Source of the DNA: an uncultured Bacteroidales bacterium
GTDB lineage: Bacteria > Bacteroidota > Bacteroidia > Bacteroidales > UBA932
DNA length: 38,713 nucleotides
Direction of reading: 5' to 3'
Assembly (NCBI GenBank): GCA_905234795.1
Contig: CAJOIQ010000020.1
Span: 1 to 38,713, forward strand
Shown: one piece after another, positions 15,638 through 28,677 of the stretch
Layout: every line of letters starts with the position of its first letter
Position numbering within the stretch: the first letter of the stretch is position 1
Position numbers and translations under genes: made by a program
The notes under the pieces: generated by a model
What the model was told of the DNA's origin: nothing
Databases searched by the model: none
The model's input: the letters and a program-made list of their open reading frames with translations, nothing else

Positions 15638-16954
15638 TTATTTCAATTCGCGGAATTTCTCCATGGAGATTTTCTTGGTCTGGAGGGTGACTTCCTCGCG
15701 AACCTTGGCGATGGCGATGTTGTCCTCGCACTGCTCTTCCAGACGGCGGTACTGGTTCTGGTCCTGCAGCATGTTCTCGGCGGAAGAAGCGATGAGGTTT
15801 TCGGGCACACCGGCCATGCCGTACATGGCATATTGGTAGGCCACGAAGGACTTGGCGGCGGCGAAGATGTCGTCGTGGGTCACCTTCAGGTTGAACTTCT
15901 GCATGATATAGCCGCGTACCAGCTGCCACTTGAAGTCCTCGATGAAGGCCGGGAATTCTTTCTCTACCTGCTCGGCGGTGAACTTGCCCTCATTGGCATA
16001 GACCAGCCAGCGCTTGAGGAAGGCCTCGGGAAGCTGCAGGGCAGCCTTCTCCACGAAGTACTTGCGGACGTCGGCGCCGAAACGGTAGTTGGCATCCTGC
16101 TCATGGGTGGCCTTGATGCGCTCGGTCACCTTTTCCTCGAACTGCTCGGGAGTGGTCACAACACCCTCTCCGAAGATTTTGTCGTAGGTCTCCTGGTTTT
16201 CTTCGGCGGCCACATAGGTCTTCACGTTTACCACGGTAAAGGTGAACATGGGGTTCAGGCTGGCCAGCTGGGCTTTGTCCACCTTGAGCATGGCGGCACG
16301 GTCTGTCTCGTTGGTGAAGGCGGCGTTCACGTCCATGTCGAATTTGTCGCCGGCTTTCTTGCCGATGAAGGCGCCGCGGGCTTCTTCGGCCACATTGGCC
16401 ACGCTCACATACACGCCCTCGGCCTTGTGGCCCTCATTGGCGATGTCGGCGATGATGTAGTCGTTCTCGCCGGCCTTCTTGCCTTCCTGCAGGGAACCGT
16501 ACTGCTGGAGCAGCTGTTCGCGGCCCTGCTTTTTCTCGGCGGCGGTGATGTTGATGTCGTAGTACACCACCTTGTCCTCCTTGTTCACCTCGAAGTTCAG
16601 TTCCGGGGTTTGGGCGATGTCGAACTTGAAGGTGAAGTTCTCTCCGGCCTTCCAGGACAGCTGGGGCTGGTCCTCGGAGGGCATGGGCTCTCCCACGATA
16701 CGGATCTTCTTTTCACGGATGAAGTTGTCCAGGGCGTCGGAGACCATTCCGTTCACGCTCTCATACAGGCTCTGGTCACCGTACATGCGCTGGATGAGGC
16801 TCATGGGAGCCATGCCGCGACGGAAACCTTTCACGTCGGCCTTGCGGCGGTAATCGTTGAGGCGCTTGCGAAGCGGCTCGGCATAATCTTCTGCCGCGAT
16901 TTCAATGGTAAGCTGATAGTTCAGTTCATCAGCCTTTTTGTTGGTAACTTTCAT
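15638..16954 (-). CDS. tig: trigger factor, ribosome-bound chaperone
   Basis: Chaperone docking at the ribosomal tunnel exit. The N-terminal ribosome-binding domain has GFRRGMAPMSLIQRMYG (about residues 43-59), matching the GFRxGxxP signature with Met-Ala before the Pro. A divergent PPIase-like domain (about 165-255) and a long helical C-terminal arm follow. At 438 aa it has the usual length. As in many Bacteroidota, the central domain is weakly conserved and peptidyl-prolyl isomerase activity cannot be assumed. First gene of the operon with clpP and clpX, from the promoter at 16988-16995. Confidence 0.93.
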   Translation of the reverse strand: MKVTNKKADELNYQLTIEIAAEDYAEPLRKRLNDYRRKADVKGFRRGMAPMSLIQRMYGDQSLYESVNGMVSDALDNFIREKKIRIVGEPMPSEDQPQLSWKAGENFTFKFDIAQTPELNFEVNKEDKVVYYDINITAAEKKQGREQLLQQYGSLQEGKKAGENDYIIADIANEGHKAEGVYVSVANVAEEARGAFIGKKAGDKFDMDVNAAFTNETDRAAMLKVDKAQLASLNPMFTFTVVNVKTYVAAEENQETYDKIFGEGVVTTPEQFEEKVTERIKATHEQDANYRFGADVRKYFVEKAALQLPEAFLKRWLVYANEGKFTAEQVEKEFPAFIEDFKWQLVRGYIMQKFNLKVTHDDIFAAAKSFVAYQYAMYGMAGVPENLIASSAENMLQDQNQYRRLEEQCEDNIAIAKVREEVTLQTKKISMEKFRELK

Positions 16955-16987
16955 AGTATCTGTTTGTATATATTTTCAAAAGGGGCG

Positions 16988-16995
16988 CAAAGATA
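16988..16995 (-). promoter_or_regulatory. -7 box for the tig-clpP-clpX operon
   Basis: Minus-strand TATCTTTG, about 33 bases before the ATG at 16954 and 20 bases after the end of the upstream phosphodiesterase gene. Confidence 0.65.
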
Positions 16996-17014
16996 CGAAT
17001 ATTTTGCGGAACAA

Positions 17015-21095
<4,081 letters not shown>

Positions 21096-21099
21096 CATA

Positions 21100-21107
21100 C
21101 AAAAATA
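21100..21107 (-). promoter_or_regulatory. -7 box for gyrB
   Basis: Minus-strand TATTTTTG with a CTTG about 20 bases upstream as -33 candidate. Leader of about 43 bases to the ATG at 21050. Confidence 0.6.
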
Positions 21108-21139
21108 GCAAAAAAGATTGAAAAATACAAGAAATAATC

Positions 21140-22765
21140 TTATAGATTAAACGTTATTCCAGCGGTAAAATAAATACCTTTTTCGGCGTAGAACGGAACG
21201 CGCTGGACGGGCTGGTTCAAAAGGTTCCCCAACTTGAACCAAAAGCCTGTCTGCGGGGTCATTCCATAGCTTGCCTGCAGGCCCAGATCCAGGTAACCGG
21301 GGATTGCCGCCACCGAGGATTTCATCTGGCTTCGGCCCTCCAGGGTCACGCCGGCCCGGATGCGGGAGCCCCAGTTGTAGAACACTTTCCCATTCCCGGA
21401 AAAAGCGGCCGGAATAAACGGTACAATGCCCGTGGTGGCCGTTTTTTTGTTGTCAAAAGTATAGACATACTTCAGATGTCCCTCAATGTCCAGGAACTGG
21501 TTTTTCCAGCCGATATCCAGCAAGCCGAAAGCCGTATGGATGGGCCCGGCATAACTGACGGCGGGCTGGTATGTGCCGGGGTTGAAGGCCCAGAGCCACA
21601 TATTGTCAATCCAGGAATAGCCGCCCTTCACATCGAAATGGAAGCGGTGGCCGATATTCCCCCGCAGGCCCAGGACCGCCTTCACGCGCTGGATTTTGAC
21701 GTCGGTGAACCAGTCGGCCCCGGCAATAAAGGAATTCTGCTGAAGGAAACTGTCATAGCTCATCAGTTCGTTGCCTCCCGTAACGGAAAGATACAGGGAC
21801 AGATAATCCGGCACCAGCGCCACCGACGCCTGAACATCCGGAAACAGGTAACCTCCCCGCGTGGGCGCAAAAGCGGCGTCCGTGCGCAGGATAAAGGCCG
21901 CCTTCACCCCCGCCTTGAAGGAGAAACGCTTGCCGGAATACACATAGCGCGGCAAGGTGACGTGGAAACTGGCGGCCGTGCTGCCGGACTGCGTTACGGT
22001 CTCGGCCTCAACTCCCATGGTGAACTGACGGCGGAAAATGGGCGCACGCAGCGTGGCATCGGTCACGGTATGGATTTCCTGCATGCCGGCGGGGGCGAAG
22101 ATCAGGGCCGCCCGCGTACCCACTTCGTAGTCCACCTTGCTGGCGCCGGCGGCGTTCTGCACACGGGCCGACGCCCGAAGCACATGGTTGGAAAGGTCCC
22201 CCTGGAGCACATCGGTGGCCGTCACGTTGTTATACTGGACATCGGCCCGGAAAATGCCGCGGCTCCAGTTCAGCAGGGCATCGGCCCCCACCCGAGAACG
22301 CATCTCCTTCCCCTTGCGCATGGTGCCGTCGGGGATGAAGACGTCGGTGGACAGGCCGATATTGTGGTAGTCTCCAAAATAGGAATAATGGTCTCCGAAC
22401 AGGTTCAAACGGAATTTCTGCGTCTTTACAGGTGTCCATACCGCCGCCAGTTCGGGATGGAGGGAGTAGCCTGCGCCCAGGTGCAGGAACAGCGTCTTTT
22501 CGGCCGAAAGGCGTGACGACGGCCGGGGCTCCACCAGATACGGTGTAAACTCATAGGCGCCCTGATAAGGCGTCTCGTTCACGGCATAGTCGAAGTCCAG
22601 GTTGAACCGCGTGAGGGAATCGGGGATGGACAGCAACTGGGAAGGCTTTTCTATACCGGAAGCCTCCCGGGCATAGATATTGGTCACCTCCACGGTGGGA
22701 TTCAGGTTCTGGGCAAAGGCGGCTGCGCTCCAAAGCAGACCGGCCCATATGATGATTCTTCTCAT
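21140..22765 (-). CDS. outer-membrane beta-barrel protein
   Basis: A 541-aa protein with a signal peptide (cut near AFAQ, residue 19), a short N-terminal periplasmic stretch and a region of alternating hydrophobic strands with many aromatic girdle residues. It ends in F-T-A-G-I-T-F-N-L, a typical barrel C-terminus. It lacks a TonB box and a full plug domain, so it is not a classical TonB-dependent receptor, although its barrel resembles the C-terminal part of one. It starts 6 bases after the TPR gene. The pair is probably an envelope complex; cargo unknown. Confidence 0.75.
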   Translation of the reverse strand: MRRIIIWAGLLWSAAAFAQNLNPTVEVTNIYAREASGIEKPSQLLSIPDSLTRFNLDFDYAVNETPYQGAYEFTPYLVEPRPSSRLSAEKTLFLHLGAGYSLHPELAAVWTPVKTQKFRLNLFGDHYSYFGDYHNIGLSTDVFIPDGTMRKGKEMRSRVGADALLNWSRGIFRADVQYNNVTATDVLQGDLSNHVLRASARVQNAAGASKVDYEVGTRAALIFAPAGMQEIHTVTDATLRAPIFRRQFTMGVEAETVTQSGSTAASFHVTLPRYVYSGKRFSFKAGVKAAFILRTDAAFAPTRGGYLFPDVQASVALVPDYLSLYLSVTGGNELMSYDSFLQQNSFIAGADWFTDVKIQRVKAVLGLRGNIGHRFHFDVKGGYSWIDNMWLWAFNPGTYQPAVSYAGPIHTAFGLLDIGWKNQFLDIEGHLKYVYTFDNKKTATTGIVPFIPAAFSGNGKVFYNWGSRIRAGVTLEGRSQMKSSVAAIPGYLDLGLQASYGMTPQTGFWFKLGNLLNQPVQRVPFYAEKGIYFTAGITFNL

Positions 22766-22771
22766 ACTCGT

Positions 22772-25687
22772 CTACAGTTTACTCAGCCTCAGGTTCACCT
22801 GGTCCAGGACGTCGTCCTGCGGCCCGGTGGAAGTGTAGCCGGACTTGATGCTCTCGAAGGTGGTCCGGGCCTGGGCGGTGTTCCCTTGCTCGGCAAAGCT
22901 GTCTCCCAGCAGGATGAAGGCCTTGGCCAGCCAGTAATTCTGTCCTCCGGCTTTTTCGGAGAAAGCGTATACCTTTTGCTGCACGGCCGAAAAATCGGCG
23001 CGGTCGAAGCTGTCCTGAATGAGGATGTAGCTGGCCTCGGCCCCTTCGTCGGTAGAAGGTTCCTTTGCCAGCAACTTGAACAGTTCCAGGGCCTGGGAAC
23101 GCCGGCTGGTGCTCATCAGGGACTTGGCGCTCACATAACGGGCCTCCCGCTGGAGCGCGCCCTCGGCCTTGATGGAATTAAGCACCACGTCGGCCGCATT
23201 GAGGGCATCTTCCCACTCGCGGGCACGGAAGGCAGACCTCATCAGGCCGATGTAGGCCGCCTTGCGGTTGTCCTGCAGCTGGGCGTTCACCCGCAGCTGG
23301 TCGAAGGAAGCATAGGCGTCGGCATAATTGCCCAGCTCATAACTCAGGCTGGCATACTGGAGGGTGGCGCTTTCGGCCAGAGCCCCGTCCAGGCCATCCT
23401 TGAGTGCCTGCTGATAATTGTCGCAGGCCTGCTCCTTGTTCCCCGTAAAGCGGTAGCATTCGGCCAGATAGAAACGGGCCTTGGCCCCGAATGCCGGTTC
23501 CGGATACTTCTCAAGATAGGTCTGCAGGGTGGCGAGTCCCTTGGCGTATTCTCCGGATAGATACATCTGTTCGGCGCTGGAGAAATACACTTCCTCCTTC
23601 TGGGCATCGGTCCTGTTGGCGGCTTCTCCCAGGCTGTTCACATAGGCGATATAGGCATCGGGGTCCTGCCGCGTACGGTAGATGGCCTCGATGGCCAGGA
23701 GGGCGTCCTCGGCATATTCCCCACCCCGGGCCACCACGGCCTTGTAGTAATCCAGGGCATCCTGGCTGCGGCCGGCGTTGCGGGAAATCATTCCCAGCTC
23801 CAGCAGCGAGCGGGAATTCAGGGACGGGTCCTTGGTAGTGGTGCGCAGGGTATTGAACGTCTTCACGGCGGCATCCTCATTGCCCAGGGCTACATAGGCG
23901 CGGCCCAGTTCATACAGGGATTCCCCATAGTAAGCGGCCGACGGCTGGGCCTGCAGGGCCTTTTCCAGCAATCCGGCCTTCTTGGCGTCGTCTCCCCTCA
24001 GACCGGCCGCCACACCCGCCATCAGGCGCGGGTACAGGTTATTCACGTCGGGATAATCGGCCAGCTGTTTTTCATAGGCCGTAACGGCCGACGCATAGTC
24101 TCCTCCAAAGAAATGGCAGTCTCCCACGCGGGTACGGGCATCGGCCCCCTGAGCACGGGAATTGCCACCCAGGTAGGTATTGAACCACTTGAGGGCCTTC
24201 TGGTAATCGGCTTCCTTGAAATAGGCGTACCCCAGCTGGTAAGGGATGAGATACCCCTCCGGCTTTCCGGTAAGGGCGCTCTGGTTGTACAGCTCCGTCC
24301 AAAGCCCGCGGGCTTCCTCGTACTGGCCGTCCCGGTAATAGGCCTCGGCCATGTAATACCTGCTGAGCTGGTTGAAGCCGTCCCGTTTGTCGCTGTAATA
24401 GGCTGCCGCCTTCAAATGGGGAACGGCGGCGCGCCAGGAACCGGCCTCCATGAGTTCACGGGCCCGCAGGAAATACGCCTTCATGTAGTTGGACTTCATG
24501 CGGGGTTCCAGCTCGTCAATCTGGTCGTAGGCCGCCACAGCACCCTCGTAGTCGTGGTTCTGTAGGGCCGCCATGGCCATGTACGTGTAAATCTGGTCTC
24601 CTTTCTCACGGGTTCCGTACCGGTTCAGATATTCCTGGAACGGCTTGGTGTCCCGGCCCAGGTCAAAGGCCAGCTTGGCGTAATTATAGAAGGCATCCTC
24701 GTGGATTTGCGCCGAATAGGACAGATCCGACGCCTCCTTGAAAGCGGTCATGGCCGCCACCTTGTTCTTGAGACGGATGTAGCTGTAGCCCAGTTGATAA
24801 GAGGCAATCTGGCCCAGGGAATCGGCCCGGCTGCCCATCTGGGTAAACTGATCCACGGCGCCCTGCCAGTTTTCCTGCAGGTAGTTGATTTCCCCGGCAT
24901 AGAAGCGGTCGCTACGGGTGGGGGTATCGGTATGGTCCAGCTCATAGTAGGTGCCCGCTTTTTCGATATTGCCCAGCACCAGATGGCTTTCTCCCAGGAT
25001 GCGGGACAGATGGGTGCGGCGGTCTTCGGGGATGCTGTTGTACAGCTGGTCTCCGTTCTCCACCACGTAGGCATAATCTTTCTGGTTAAACCGGCACTCC
25101 AGGATGTAATAGCGCGACAACATGCCGAAGCGGTAATCCCGGGCCGATTCCCGGAACCGTTTTTCGGCCTCCTTAAAATCCTTGCGGGCATAGTGGATAT
25201 ACCCCAAATTGTACTGTGCCGGAGCCCTGTAGGGGGCTTTATCCACCTTGGAGAGCAGCTGGACGGCGTAGTCCCACTCCCCTACGGAATAGGCCGCATA
25301 ACCCATTTTGTAGGTATATTCGGCTTCCTGTTCCGGATACAGTCCTTTAACTTTCTCAAACTGTTCCAGGGCCTGCTGATACTGCCCCGCATCAAAGAGG
25401 GTAAGGGCCATCTGATAACGCACCTGGGGAGCCAGGACATGGTCCCCGTTCCGGCCCAGGAAGGAAGAGGCCAGCGCAATGGCATTGTCCGAATGCATCC
25501 CAAGGGCGCACAGGGCACGGTAGGCCTGGGCGTCGCCGGAGTTATCCGTACCCAGTAAACGCACGGTCTCCGAATACATTCCCGCCCGATATAATTGTTG
25601 AATCTGCTGCCAGTTCTGGGCGTGTGCTCCCACTCCAAAAAGAAGCACGGCCACCACAGCCGGAAGGAGTTTTTTCATCTTTTCCAT
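22772..25687 (-). CDS. secreted tetratricopeptide-repeat protein
   Basis: A 971-aa exported protein. After the signal peptide (MKKLLPAVVAVLLFGVGAHA) almost the whole chain consists of TPR-type helical hairpins, with recurring A-x-Y-x-L-G-x-x-Y and A-x-x-x-F-x-x-V/L patterns (QAEYTYKMGYAAYSVGEW; AYFLRARELMEAGSW; AYVALGNEDAAVKTFNTL). Such proteins scaffold envelope complexes. The frame is open well upstream, but the promoter at 25695-25702 limits the start to the ATG at 25687 (near-leaderless) or at 25678. The following barrel gene is cotranscribed. Confidence 0.85.
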   Translation of the reverse strand: MEKMKKLLPAVVAVLLFGVGAHAQNWQQIQQLYRAGMYSETVRLLGTDNSGDAQAYRALCALGMHSDNAIALASSFLGRNGDHVLAPQVRYQMALTLFDAGQYQQALEQFEKVKGLYPEQEAEYTYKMGYAAYSVGEWDYAVQLLSKVDKAPYRAPAQYNLGYIHYARKDFKEAEKRFRESARDYRFGMLSRYYILECRFNQKDYAYVVENGDQLYNSIPEDRRTHLSRILGESHLVLGNIEKAGTYYELDHTDTPTRSDRFYAGEINYLQENWQGAVDQFTQMGSRADSLGQIASYQLGYSYIRLKNKVAAMTAFKEASDLSYSAQIHEDAFYNYAKLAFDLGRDTKPFQEYLNRYGTREKGDQIYTYMAMAALQNHDYEGAVAAYDQIDELEPRMKSNYMKAYFLRARELMEAGSWRAAVPHLKAAAYYSDKRDGFNQLSRYYMAEAYYRDGQYEEARGLWTELYNQSALTGKPEGYLIPYQLGYAYFKEADYQKALKWFNTYLGGNSRAQGADARTRVGDCHFFGGDYASAVTAYEKQLADYPDVNNLYPRLMAGVAAGLRGDDAKKAGLLEKALQAQPSAAYYGESLYELGRAYVALGNEDAAVKTFNTLRTTTKDPSLNSRSLLELGMISRNAGRSQDALDYYKAVVARGGEYAEDALLAIEAIYRTRQDPDAYIAYVNSLGEAANRTDAQKEEVYFSSAEQMYLSGEYAKGLATLQTYLEKYPEPAFGAKARFYLAECYRFTGNKEQACDNYQQALKDGLDGALAESATLQYASLSYELGNYADAYASFDQLRVNAQLQDNRKAAYIGLMRSAFRAREWEDALNAADVVLNSIKAEGALQREARYVSAKSLMSTSRRSQALELFKLLAKEPSTDEGAEASYILIQDSFDRADFSAVQQKVYAFSEKAGGQNYWLAKAFILLGDSFAEQGNTAQARTTFESIKSGYTSTGPQDDVLDQVNLRLSKL

Positions 25688-25694
25688 ATTTTGA

Positions 25695-25702
25695 CAAAGA
25701 TA
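25695..25702 (-). promoter_or_regulatory. -7 box for the TPR/outer-membrane-barrel operon
   Basis: Minus-strand TATCTTTG, 7 bases before the ATG at 25687, the same geometry as the ABC-F and HD-MnmA promoters. Confidence 0.6.
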
Positions 25703-25717
25703 CTGAAAAAATCTGAT

Positions 25718-25725
25718 TATATTTG
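25718..25725 (+). promoter_or_regulatory. -7 box for ftsE-nth
   Basis: TATATTTG, 22 bases before the ftsE ATG at 25748; divergent from the TPR operon promoter. Confidence 0.55.
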
Positions 25726-25747
25726 TTGGAATATTGATTTTATCGCC

Positions 25748-26440
25748 ATGCAGCCGCTCATTCATTTCAGTAATGCCGATATCCTCAACGGAGAAAACGT
25801 GGTCATCTATTCCCTGGACATGGACATCATGCCGGGAGACTTCGTTTACATCGTGGGAAAGGTGGGGTCCGGGAAAACTTCCATCATCCGCACCATCACC
25901 GCCGAGAACCGTCTGCTCAAGGGAGAAGGCATGGCCTGCGGGTTCACCCTTCGCGGCATCAAGGCCCGCGACATCCCCTACCTGCGCCGCTGCATGGGCG
26001 TGGTTTTCCAGGATTTCCAGCTGCTCACAGACCGCACTGTCCAGGACAATCTGGAGTTCGTGCTTCGCGCCACCGGCTGGAAAGACAGGGCCGATATCGA
26101 CAAACGCATCAAGGAAGTCCTCAAGGCCGTGGGCATGACCACCAAGGCCCACAAAATGCCCCACCAGCTCTCCGGAGGCGAGCAGCAGCGCATCGCCATC
26201 GCCCGCGCTCTCCTGAACAAACCCGCCGTCATCCTGGCCGATGAACCCACCGGCAACCTGGACGGAGAAACCGCCGACGAAATCCTCCAGCTCCTGGTGG
26301 AACTCAACGCCGCCGGCACCGCCGTGGTCATGGTCACCCACAACCGCGCCATCTTCGAAAAATACCCCGGCCGCGTGTTCTCCTGCGAGGGAGAACGCTG
26401 CCAGGAGGTTGTGGACGAAGGCATTGACGTGGAGTTATGA
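25748..26440 (+). CDS. ftsE: FtsE-like cell-division ABC transporter ATPase
   Basis: ATPase of the FtsEX complex, which controls septal peptidoglycan hydrolases. At 230 aa it has the family's length. Motifs: Walker A GKVGSGKTS, Q-loop VVFQDFQLL, signature LSGGEQQRIAIARAL, Walker B VILADEPTGNLD and H-loop VMVTHN. The in-frame region upstream of 25748 is the opposite operon's signal peptide and promoter, so the ATG at 25748 is preferred. Its stop overlaps nth by 4 bases (ATGA). FtsX is not adjacent. A LolD-type lipoprotein exporter ATPase is an alternative, but the short form and the DRTVQDNLEFVLRATGW helix fit FtsE better. Confidence 0.8.
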   Translation: MQPLIHFSNADILNGENVVIYSLDMDIMPGDFVYIVGKVGSGKTSIIRTITAENRLLKGEGMACGFTLRGIKARDIPYLRRCMGVVFQDFQLLTDRTVQDNLEFVLRATGWKDRADIDKRIKEVLKAVGMTTKAHKMPHQLSGGEQQRIAIARALLNKPAVILADEPTGNLDGETADEILQLLVELNAAGTAVVMVTHNRAIFEKYPGRVFSCEGERCQEVVDEGIDVEL

Positions 26441-27069
26441 CGCGCAAGGAACGTTTCGCCGCCATCATCGGCTGGTTTGAGACCAACCAGCCCGTGGCTT
26501 CGTCCGAACTGCACTTCCAGGATCCCTTCCAGCTGCTGGTGGCCGTCATCTTATCGGCCCAATGCACCGACAAACGGGTGAACATGGTCACCCCGGCCCT
26601 GTTCCAGCGCTTCCCCACTCCGGAGGATCTCGCATCGGCCACCTTCGATGAAGTCTATCCCTTTGTGAAGAGCATCTCCTACCCCAACGCCAAGGCCCGG
26701 CACCTCATTGCCATGGCCCGGATGCTGGTTTCCGACTACGGAAGCGTGGTCCCCTCCGATATTGACGCGCTGATGCGTATGCCCGGCGTGGGACGCAAGA
26801 CCGCCAACGTCATCGCCTCCATCGTGTATGACCAGCCCGTAATAGCCGTGGACACCCACGTGTTCCGCGTGGCGCATCGGCTGGGCCTCTCCGACGGCTC
26901 CACCCCACGCGCCGTCCAGTTGGACCTGGAGCGCCACATCGCTCCCTCCCTCCGTCCTGTGGCCCACCACTGGCTCATCCTCCACGGCCGCTACGTGTGC
27001 ACCGCCCGCAACCCCAAATGCACCGACTGTCCCCTCACCGCCTGGTGCAAGGAGTATAAGCCCGTCTAG
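26437..27069 (+). CDS. nth: endonuclease III, DNA glycosylase/AP lyase
   Basis: Base-excision-repair enzyme that removes oxidised pyrimidines and nicks abasic sites. The helix-hairpin-helix MPGVGRKTANVIAS includes the catalytic lysine, and VDTHVFRVAHRLGL holds the catalytic aspartate. A [4Fe-4S] site of spacing C-X6-C-X2-C-X5-C closes the protein (CTARNPKC-TDC-PLTAWC). At 210 aa it has the standard length. Translationally coupled to ftsE. Confidence 0.96.
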   Translation: MTRKERFAAIIGWFETNQPVASSELHFQDPFQLLVAVILSAQCTDKRVNMVTPALFQRFPTPEDLASATFDEVYPFVKSISYPNAKARHLIAMARMLVSDYGSVVPSDIDALMRMPGVGRKTANVIASIVYDQPVIAVDTHVFRVAHRLGLSDGSTPRAVQLDLERHIAPSLRPVAHHWLILHGRYVCTARNPKCTDCPLTAWCKEYKPV

Positions 27070-27104
27070 TGAGTTGTCCTTAACACACTGATTCACAACC
27101 ACTT

Positions 27105-27146
27105 AACTTTTTCTCTTGATCCCATTTGGTATCAAGAGAAAAACTC
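27105..27146. repeat. 42-bp palindromic repeat, copy 2
   Basis: Perfect 13-bp arms (TTTTTCTCTTGAT at 27108-27120 and ATCAAGAGAAAAA at 27131-27143) around CCCATTTGGT. It is the reverse complement of the element at 13677-13718 with 5 mismatches, and lies between the converging ends of nth and the methyltransferase gene. Possibly a bidirectional terminator. Confidence 0.85.
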
Positions 27147-27185
27147 AATCTATTGATTATCAATAGCTTATTGCGAGCGCACGAA

Positions 27186-28595
27186 TTAGGCCTGGGTGCA
27201 GACCAGGAGATAATGGGCGTTTTGGGAGTCAATGTGCACGCCGAAGATGTGTACGGAGCCGCCGTCGGAGACCCCCAGCTTCTTGCGGAGCTGGTCGCTG
27301 GTGAGCGGAATGTTCCGGGCCGTGACACTGGCCGATGGATAACGCTTGCCGATATCCTTGATGCTGCGGTTGTTCAACGGCACCGCCTCCAGCACCCGGA
27401 AGCACTTGCCGAACAGTTTCAGCGCCTCCGGCAATTCCTCTCCCACATACAAATGCGTATGCTGTCCCAACTTCTCCAATCCATACTCGCACGGCACGCC
27501 AAACGCCCCGGCTTTTAGCAGTCCTTTACCCGGTTCGAAAAGGAAACCGCCGGCAGGAGGGAGAGTGACATGCCCAAATCCGTGGCCACCCTCGGCCAAT
27601 TTGAGGGGGCGCTGCCCCCTATTATCCCCCGCGGCCTTTTCTCCCTCCATGACTTTGCTCGCGCAAAGTCCCGGGTACGGCCGGGCGCCTGCTGGCGCCT
27701 GATAACCCTCGCTATCGCCGGAAACATTCATTACCTCACCGTTATCATAGATAGTAAGAGAGTACGGGGCGGTGTAGTCCCGTTCCAGGAGGAGAAGTAG
27801 TTCTTTGCACTCACCATCGGCGGCCACTACGTGAACCTCTTGTACGCAGCCCAACTGTTTACACACCAGGGAGATATCGGCCATTGGGCTCAGTTTGAGC
27901 AGCAGGCGCGGGCAGGCGGAGAACAGTTCCGGCAACAGTTGCAGGACATCCGGCTGACAGTCCTCCAGACGGAACACCTTGCGGCCGTCCGAAGCCCGAC
28001 GGGCCGGGTCCAGGAAAATGACATCCGGCCGGAAATCCCCCAGGATTTGAGACACACTCGCGGCACCCAGCGCCGAAATGTGTACGGTAATGTTCTTGAC
28101 CCCCAGTGCAGCGAAATTCGCACAGGCGGCATCGGCCAGTTCCGGACGCATTTCATTATACAGCACCTCCGTGGCCACCTGCGAAAACGCCCAACTGTCC
28201 ACTCCCAGACCACCCGTCAAGTCTGCCAAACGAAAAGTGCAGGGTGTTACGCGTTTTTGGCTTTTTTCGTGTAATTGCTTACAGTCCGATGTAATGTATA
28301 ACGCGTTTTGGGCGTTTTTCGCGTAATTGGGTGCAACCCCTGCCATCGCAGCGACCAAGGCCTTGTACCGGGCCGTTTCGGAAGAGGAACACTGTTCCCC
28401 GGAGACCCGCAGGGGATACCGCAGTCCCGGCACGGCATACCACTCCGGCACTTTGAAACGCAACTTCCGCCGCACCTCCAGCGTGGTCAGCGCCAGGTCA
28501 AAATCCTCCACCTCCCCCGCATACCGGTCCCTGGCCAGAGCCAACGCCCCCAGGTCGTCCCCCTCATGCGCCAATATGAATTCCTCAAACTCCAT
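27186..28595 (-). CDS. PG_1098-type SAM-dependent methyltransferase with THUMP-like domain
   Basis: Class I methyltransferase of a Bacteroidota family related to RNA-modifying enzymes. It has a helical N-terminal part (with QCSSSETARYK at about 69-78), SAM motif I in LADLTGGLGVDSWAF (about 123-137), motif DVIFLDPARR (acceptor-site region) and a C-terminal THUMP-like fold. Start at 28595, 5 bases from the -7 box. Two stretches look foreign: residues about 90-118 (encoded by the direct repeats at 28247-28329) and about 299-332 (encoded by the hairpin repeat 27601-27701). Both keep the frame. The first falls between two conserved motifs and the second before the last domain, so the enzyme may still work. 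Substrate unknown. Confidence 0.85.
   Translation of the reverse strand: MEFEEFILAHEGDDLGALALARDRYAGEVEDFDLALTTLEVRRKLRFKVPEWYAVPGLRYPLRVSGEQCSSSETARYKALVAAMAGVAPNYAKNAQNALYITSDCKQLHEKSQKRVTPCTFRLADLTGGLGVDSWAFSQVATEVLYNEMRPELADAACANFAALGVKNITVHISALGAASVSQILGDFRPDVIFLDPARRASDGRKVFRLEDCQPDVLQLLPELFSACPRLLLKLSPMADISLVCKQLGCVQEVHVVAADGECKELLLLLERDYTAPYSLTIYDNGEVMNVSGDSEGYQAPAGARPYPGLCASKVMEGEKAAGDNRGQRPLKLAEGGHGFGHVTLPPAGGFLFEPGKGLLKAGAFGVPCEYGLEKLGQHTHLYVGEELPEALKLFGKCFRVLEAVPLNNRSIKDIGKRYPSASVTARNIPLTSDQLRKKLGVSDGGSVHIFGVHIDSQNAHYLLVCTQA
27601..27701 (+). repeat. hairpin-rich ~101-bp element, copy A (inside a coding region)
   Basis: Matches the reverse complement of 28678-28778 over 101 bases, with differences only near one position and in one hairpin loop. 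It contains three inverted repeats: GGGGGC/GCCCCC; ACTTTGC/GCAAAGT with variable loop (TCGC here, CAAT in copy B); and GGCGCC/GGCGCC. It is translated on the minus strand as part of the methyltransferase. Confidence 0.9.
28247..28329. repeat. 31-bp direct-repeat pair inside the methyltransferase gene
   Basis: Units 28247-28277 and 28299-28329 agree at 27 of 31 positions (shared ACGCGTTTT and GTAATTG blocks), with a period of 52. Unit 1 has inverted ends (TTACGCG / CGTGTAA). Translated on the minus strand it gives lysine- and glutamine-rich protein unlike its surroundings. Confidence 0.75.
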
Positions 28596-28599
28596 ATTG

Positions 28600-28607
28600 C
28601 AAAAATA
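28600..28607 (-). promoter_or_regulatory. -7 box for the methyltransferase gene (leaderless start)
   Basis: Minus-strand TATTTTTG, ending 4 bases before the ATG at 28595. Confidence 0.6.
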
Positions 28608-28619
28608 CAGAATATTATC

Positions 28620-28627
28620 TAATTTTG
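28620..28627 (+). promoter_or_regulatory. candidate -7 box for the phosphohexomutase/steroid operon
   Basis: TAATTTTG about 270 bases before the ATG at 28898. If used, the transcript leader contains repeat copy B and two GAA-loop hairpins. I see no other good box nearer the start codon. Confidence 0.4.
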
Positions 28628-28677
28628 TATGATTTCAGTAGGAAGTGGAGGGATGCTTTTTATTGTGTGTGAGATGA

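Noticed and set aside
27126..27518. Plus-strand open frame between the palindromic repeat and the methyltransferase
   Set aside because: It is mostly antisense to the methyltransferase 3' end and starts inside the repeat; no signs of a real gene.
28247..28329. Direct repeats as a CRISPR array
   Set aside because: There are only two imperfect units with a 21-base spacing, they lie within a coding frame, and no cas gene is nearby.
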